Position numbers and translations under genes: made by a program. 7,131 nucleotides of DNA from an uncultured Elusimicrobium sp. Its GTDB lineage: Bacteria > Elusimicrobiota > Elusimicrobia > Elusimicrobiales > Elusimicrobiaceae. Each line of letters begins with the position of its first letter. Position 1 is the first letter of the stretch. The notes beneath the pieces are model-generated. The model was given only the letters and a program-made list of their open reading frames with translations, was not told the origin of the DNA and did not search any database. Of the stretch, positions 5,621 to 7,131 are shown piece by piece. Location: contig CACXHA010000059.1 in the NCBI GenBank assembly GCA_902767385.1, positions 1 to 7,131 of the forward strand, given 5' to 3'.

Positions 5621-5626
5621 AGTATC

Positions 5627-6874
5627 ATGAAGAAACTATTAGGCGTGCTGTTGGCCATTGCAATGTCCTGGCCGGCTGGCGCAACTGTACTTAGTAATGT
5701 GGAAGTAAAAGGCGAAATTCAAACCATCGCCAGCGATGTGAATCATAATAAAGCGGCCGCTGCTGCGGACCGTTACAACAACGGGGTTTCCAACCGCGTG
5801 TTGGCGGGTCTTTCTGCTGATTTAGTAGAAGATGTAACCGCTAACTTATTGTTCCAATATGCCGATGTATGGGGCGAAAACGCTAACAATACCGGTAAAA
5901 CCGTTCAAAACTATTGGAACCAAGTAAGATTGGTAAATGCCAACGTAACGTTGCATAATTTATTCTGCGCGTTTGACGTGACCGTCGGTCGTCAATTCTA
6001 CGGTGATGAAGATAGCACCGTAATGTACATTGGTCCGAACCACTACAACGCAGAATTTGCGGGGTATGCCAACTCCATTGATGCTGCCAAGTTGGTCTAT
6101 GCCGATGATGTAAAAACGTTCACCATGATCGCCGGTACGATTATTGATGCCAACGCTCAGCGTTACGACGGTATGCCGGCTGATTTAAAATACAACCTGT
6201 TTGGTGCGGATTTCAAATTGCACCTCTCTGATGGTTTCGTGGCCCAAGTGTACGGCTATGATACGACTGCCAAAGGTGCAGCTGCTCCTATTCCGGCTGG
6301 GCTTGATGAAGCGGATAAACACTTTGGTATCTATGGTGCCAAAGTGGGTATGAACGGTGAAGCTGTTCGTGCCAGCGCCGAATATGCCCGCAACTTTGGC
6401 GGCAAACGCTTAATTAAAGAACACAAAGATACCGGCTACATGGTAAAAGCTGATTTGGCCGCTGATATCAATGCTATTACCGCTCGTGGTACTTTCTTGT
6501 ATGCCAAGCAAGGTTTCCAAGCTTTTGGTAACTACACGCCCGGCTTACTCGTTGGCCACTTGTTAGGTGGTAACGGTATTTGGGATTACAGCAACGAAGG
6601 TATCCGCTTGTTCAACTTGGGCTTTGATATGAAAGCCGCTGAAAAGTGGGTATTTGCCTTGGACGGCTACCTGTTCGAAGCTCGCACCGGTCATGCTACC
6701 TCTTACGAAGCTGACTTAACCGCCAAATATAATCACAATGAATATGTGCAATTGTTTGCCGGTATCGGTTATGTAAGATATGCCAAAACCCAAAACTACA
6801 CTGGCTTTGACCGTCTCAATATGGACAGCAAAGACAATGTCAAAGGTCAACTTGGCATGTTAATTAAATTCTAA
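5627..6874 (+). CDS. Predicted outer-membrane beta-barrel porin
   Basis: A 415-residue exported protein. The signal peptide MKKLLGVLLAIAMSWPAGA has a likely signal peptidase I site after Ala19 (AxA at 17-19). The mature part is built of alternating polar/hydrophobic strands rich in Tyr, Phe, Gly and Asn (for example VTANLLFQYADV at 70-81, AQVYGYD at 206-212, YVQLFAGIGYVRYAK at 373-387) and ends in Phe415 after QLGMLIK, the typical beta-barrel assembly signal. The segment VTVGRQFYGDE (118-128) recalls the VGRQ...GD strand of AlgE-like (alginate export) porins, so a substrate-diffusion porin of that type is my best guess. The substrate is unknown. A single Cys (114) lies in this segment. Codon choice looks more biased (many GGT, CGT and AAC) than in the LPS operon, suggesting high expression. 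The gene is monocistronic, with its own SD and terminator. Confidence 0.85.
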   Translation: MKKLLGVLLAIAMSWPAGATVLSNVEVKGEIQTIASDVNHNKAAAAADRYNNGVSNRVLAGLSADLVEDVTANLLFQYADVWGENANNTGKTVQNYWNQVRLVNANVTLHNLFCAFDVTVGRQFYGDEDSTVMYIGPNHYNAEFAGYANSIDAAKLVYADDVKTFTMIAGTIIDANAQRYDGMPADLKYNLFGADFKLHLSDGFVAQVYGYDTTAKGAAAPIPAGLDEADKHFGIYGAKVGMNGEAVRASAEYARNFGGKRLIKEHKDTGYMVKADLAADINAITARGTFLYAKQGFQAFGNYTPGLLVGHLLGGNGIWDYSNEGIRLFNLGFDMKAAEKWVFALDGYLFEARTGHATSYEADLTAKYNHNEYVQLFAGIGYVRYAKTQNYTGFDRLNMDSKDNVKGQLGMLIKF

Positions 6875-6892
6875 TTCCACATTAGAACATAT

Positions 6893-6924
6893 ACTCCCCC
6901 GCTCGCAAGAGCGGGGGAGTTTTT
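6893..6924 (+). terminator. Intrinsic terminator of the porin gene
   Basis: A 12-bp perfect stem ACTCCCCCGCTC (6893-6904) pairs with 6909-6920, closed by the stable GNRA tetraloop GCAA (6905-6908) and followed by a T-run (6920-6924). It lies 18 nt after the porin stop. Confidence 0.95.
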
Positions 6925-6940
6925 GTTTAATTAAACAAAA
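6921..6940. repeat. Perfect 20-bp palindrome
   Basis: TTTTGTTTAATTAAACAAAA is fully self-complementary with no spacer (centre AATT). It starts inside the U-tract of the porin terminator and ends just before the next repeat cluster. It could be a dimeric-protein binding site, a remnant of a repeat end, or a fortuitous AT-rich palindrome. Confidence 0.6.
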
Positions 6941-6944
6941 CGGT

Positions 6945-6973
6945 GTCATGCTGAAAAGTTTTTGTTCAGCATC
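6945..6973. repeat. Solo GTCAT hairpin unit with 9-nt loop
   Basis: GTC followed by ATGCTGAA (6948-6955), a 9-nt loop, TTCAGCAT (6965-6972) and C. It has the same edge (GTCAT), stem length and loop length as the units at 5206-5329 and 6985-7070, but a different stem sequence and no inverted partner visible nearby. Confidence 0.65.
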
Positions 6974-6984
6974 TTTTTAGTAAC

Positions 6985-7070
6985 GTCATTCCCCAGGGTT
7001 GTTATGGGGAATCTCCTCCGCTTTAAAGAGCACAAAGAGGAGCTCCCCGATAGAAGCCTTCGGGGATGAC
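6985..7070. repeat. Inverted-repeat element with two 9-nt-loop hairpins (copy B)
   Basis: Arms 6985-7018 and 7037-7070 (34 nt each) are inverted repeats matching at 25 of 34 positions, starting with GTCAT and ending with ATGAC, around an 18-bp centre. Each arm folds alone: ATTCCCCA/TGGGGAAT (6988-6995, 7005-7012) and CCCCGA/TCGGGG (7045-7050, 7060-7065), both with 9-nt loops. It is related to copy A but has a much shorter centre. Confidence 0.75.
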
Positions 7071-7131
7071 GTTTATAATAAATCTTGGGGCTGACGACTT
7101 TTATAATAGCAAGATCCTGAGCAACGACGAC
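7068..7131. repeat. Further repeat material running off the window end
   Basis: The motif GACG..TTTATAATA occurs twice in direct orientation (7068-7080 and 7093-7108). ATCTTG (7082-7087) is an inverted match of CAAGAT (7110-7115). ATCCTGAG (7114-7121) followed by exactly 9 nt and a final C looks like the left half of another 9-nt-loop hairpin unit. No gene is seen between the porin terminator and the window end. Confidence 0.45.

Larger units (their letters stand above)
5111..5626. other. Gene-free, repeat-rich intergenic region before the porin
   Basis: About 500 bp without a convincing gene. It contains two related C-rich hairpins (5119-5145 and 5415-5438), a large inverted-repeat element (5206-5329), and an unassigned stretch at 5330-5414 in which I see only a weak GGGT/ACCC hairpin (5396-5406). 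An AT-rich segment (5465-5557) with the palindrome TAAATATTTA (5472-5481) leads to the porin promoter region. Minus-strand frames here run through the palindromes and lack SDs. Confidence 0.7.

Noticed and set aside
5558..5626. Upstream in-frame start for the porin gene, adding 23 residues
   Set aside because: The added residues are polar and basic and would bury the signal peptide; ATG 5627 has AGGAGG at ideal spacing.

Overview
The window reads as chromosomal DNA from a diderm (LPS-making) bacterium. The strongest evidence is one compact minus-strand operon that combines Kdo synthesis genes with the LPS-export genes lptC, lptA and lptB. A signal-peptide-bearing beta-barrel protein ending in Phe adds to this. 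The pilin with a three-residue leader and the style of the porin remind me of Elusimicrobiota (gut or termite-gut lineages). That placement is recall, not proof.

Layout. (1) Positions 1-334 hold the 3' end of an unrecognised plus-strand gene that begins outside the window. It meets the LPS operon tail to tail at a bidirectional terminator (361-393). (2) Positions 393-4562, minus strand, hold six tightly packed genes in transcription order: kdsA, an easily missed 58-codon membrane-protein gene (3559-3735), kdsD, lptC, an lptA-like gene and lptB. Every junction is a 1-4 nt overlap or a 7-8 nt gap, so the block looks like one translationally coupled transcript. It makes arabinose-5-phosphate (KdsD) and Kdo-8-phosphate (KdsA), then supplies three parts of the LPS transport machine (LptC, LptA, LptB). 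The phosphatase kdsC, which sits between kdsD and lptC in E. coli, is not here. (3) Positions 4563-4645 are a short divergent promoter region with extended -10 candidates in both directions. (4) Positions 4646-5059, plus strand, hold a stand-alone type IV pilin-like gene with its own strong terminator. (5) Positions 5111-5626 are about 500 bp without a credible gene, filled with palindromic repeats. (6) Positions 5627-6874, plus strand, hold a 415-aa porin-like outer-membrane protein, followed by a GNRA-loop terminator. (7) Positions 6921-7131 are non-coding: a perfect 20-bp palindrome and a second cluster of the same kind of palindromic repeats, running off the window end.

Most worth a second look: the unannotated 58-aa Cys-rich single-pass membrane protein inside the LPS operon; the intergenic hairpin family, in which five units of different sequence all share an exact 9-nt loop and a GTCAT/ATGAC edge; the class II (metal-dependent) signature of KdsA; the lipoprotein forms of both LptC and LptA; and a possible leaderless start for kdsA.
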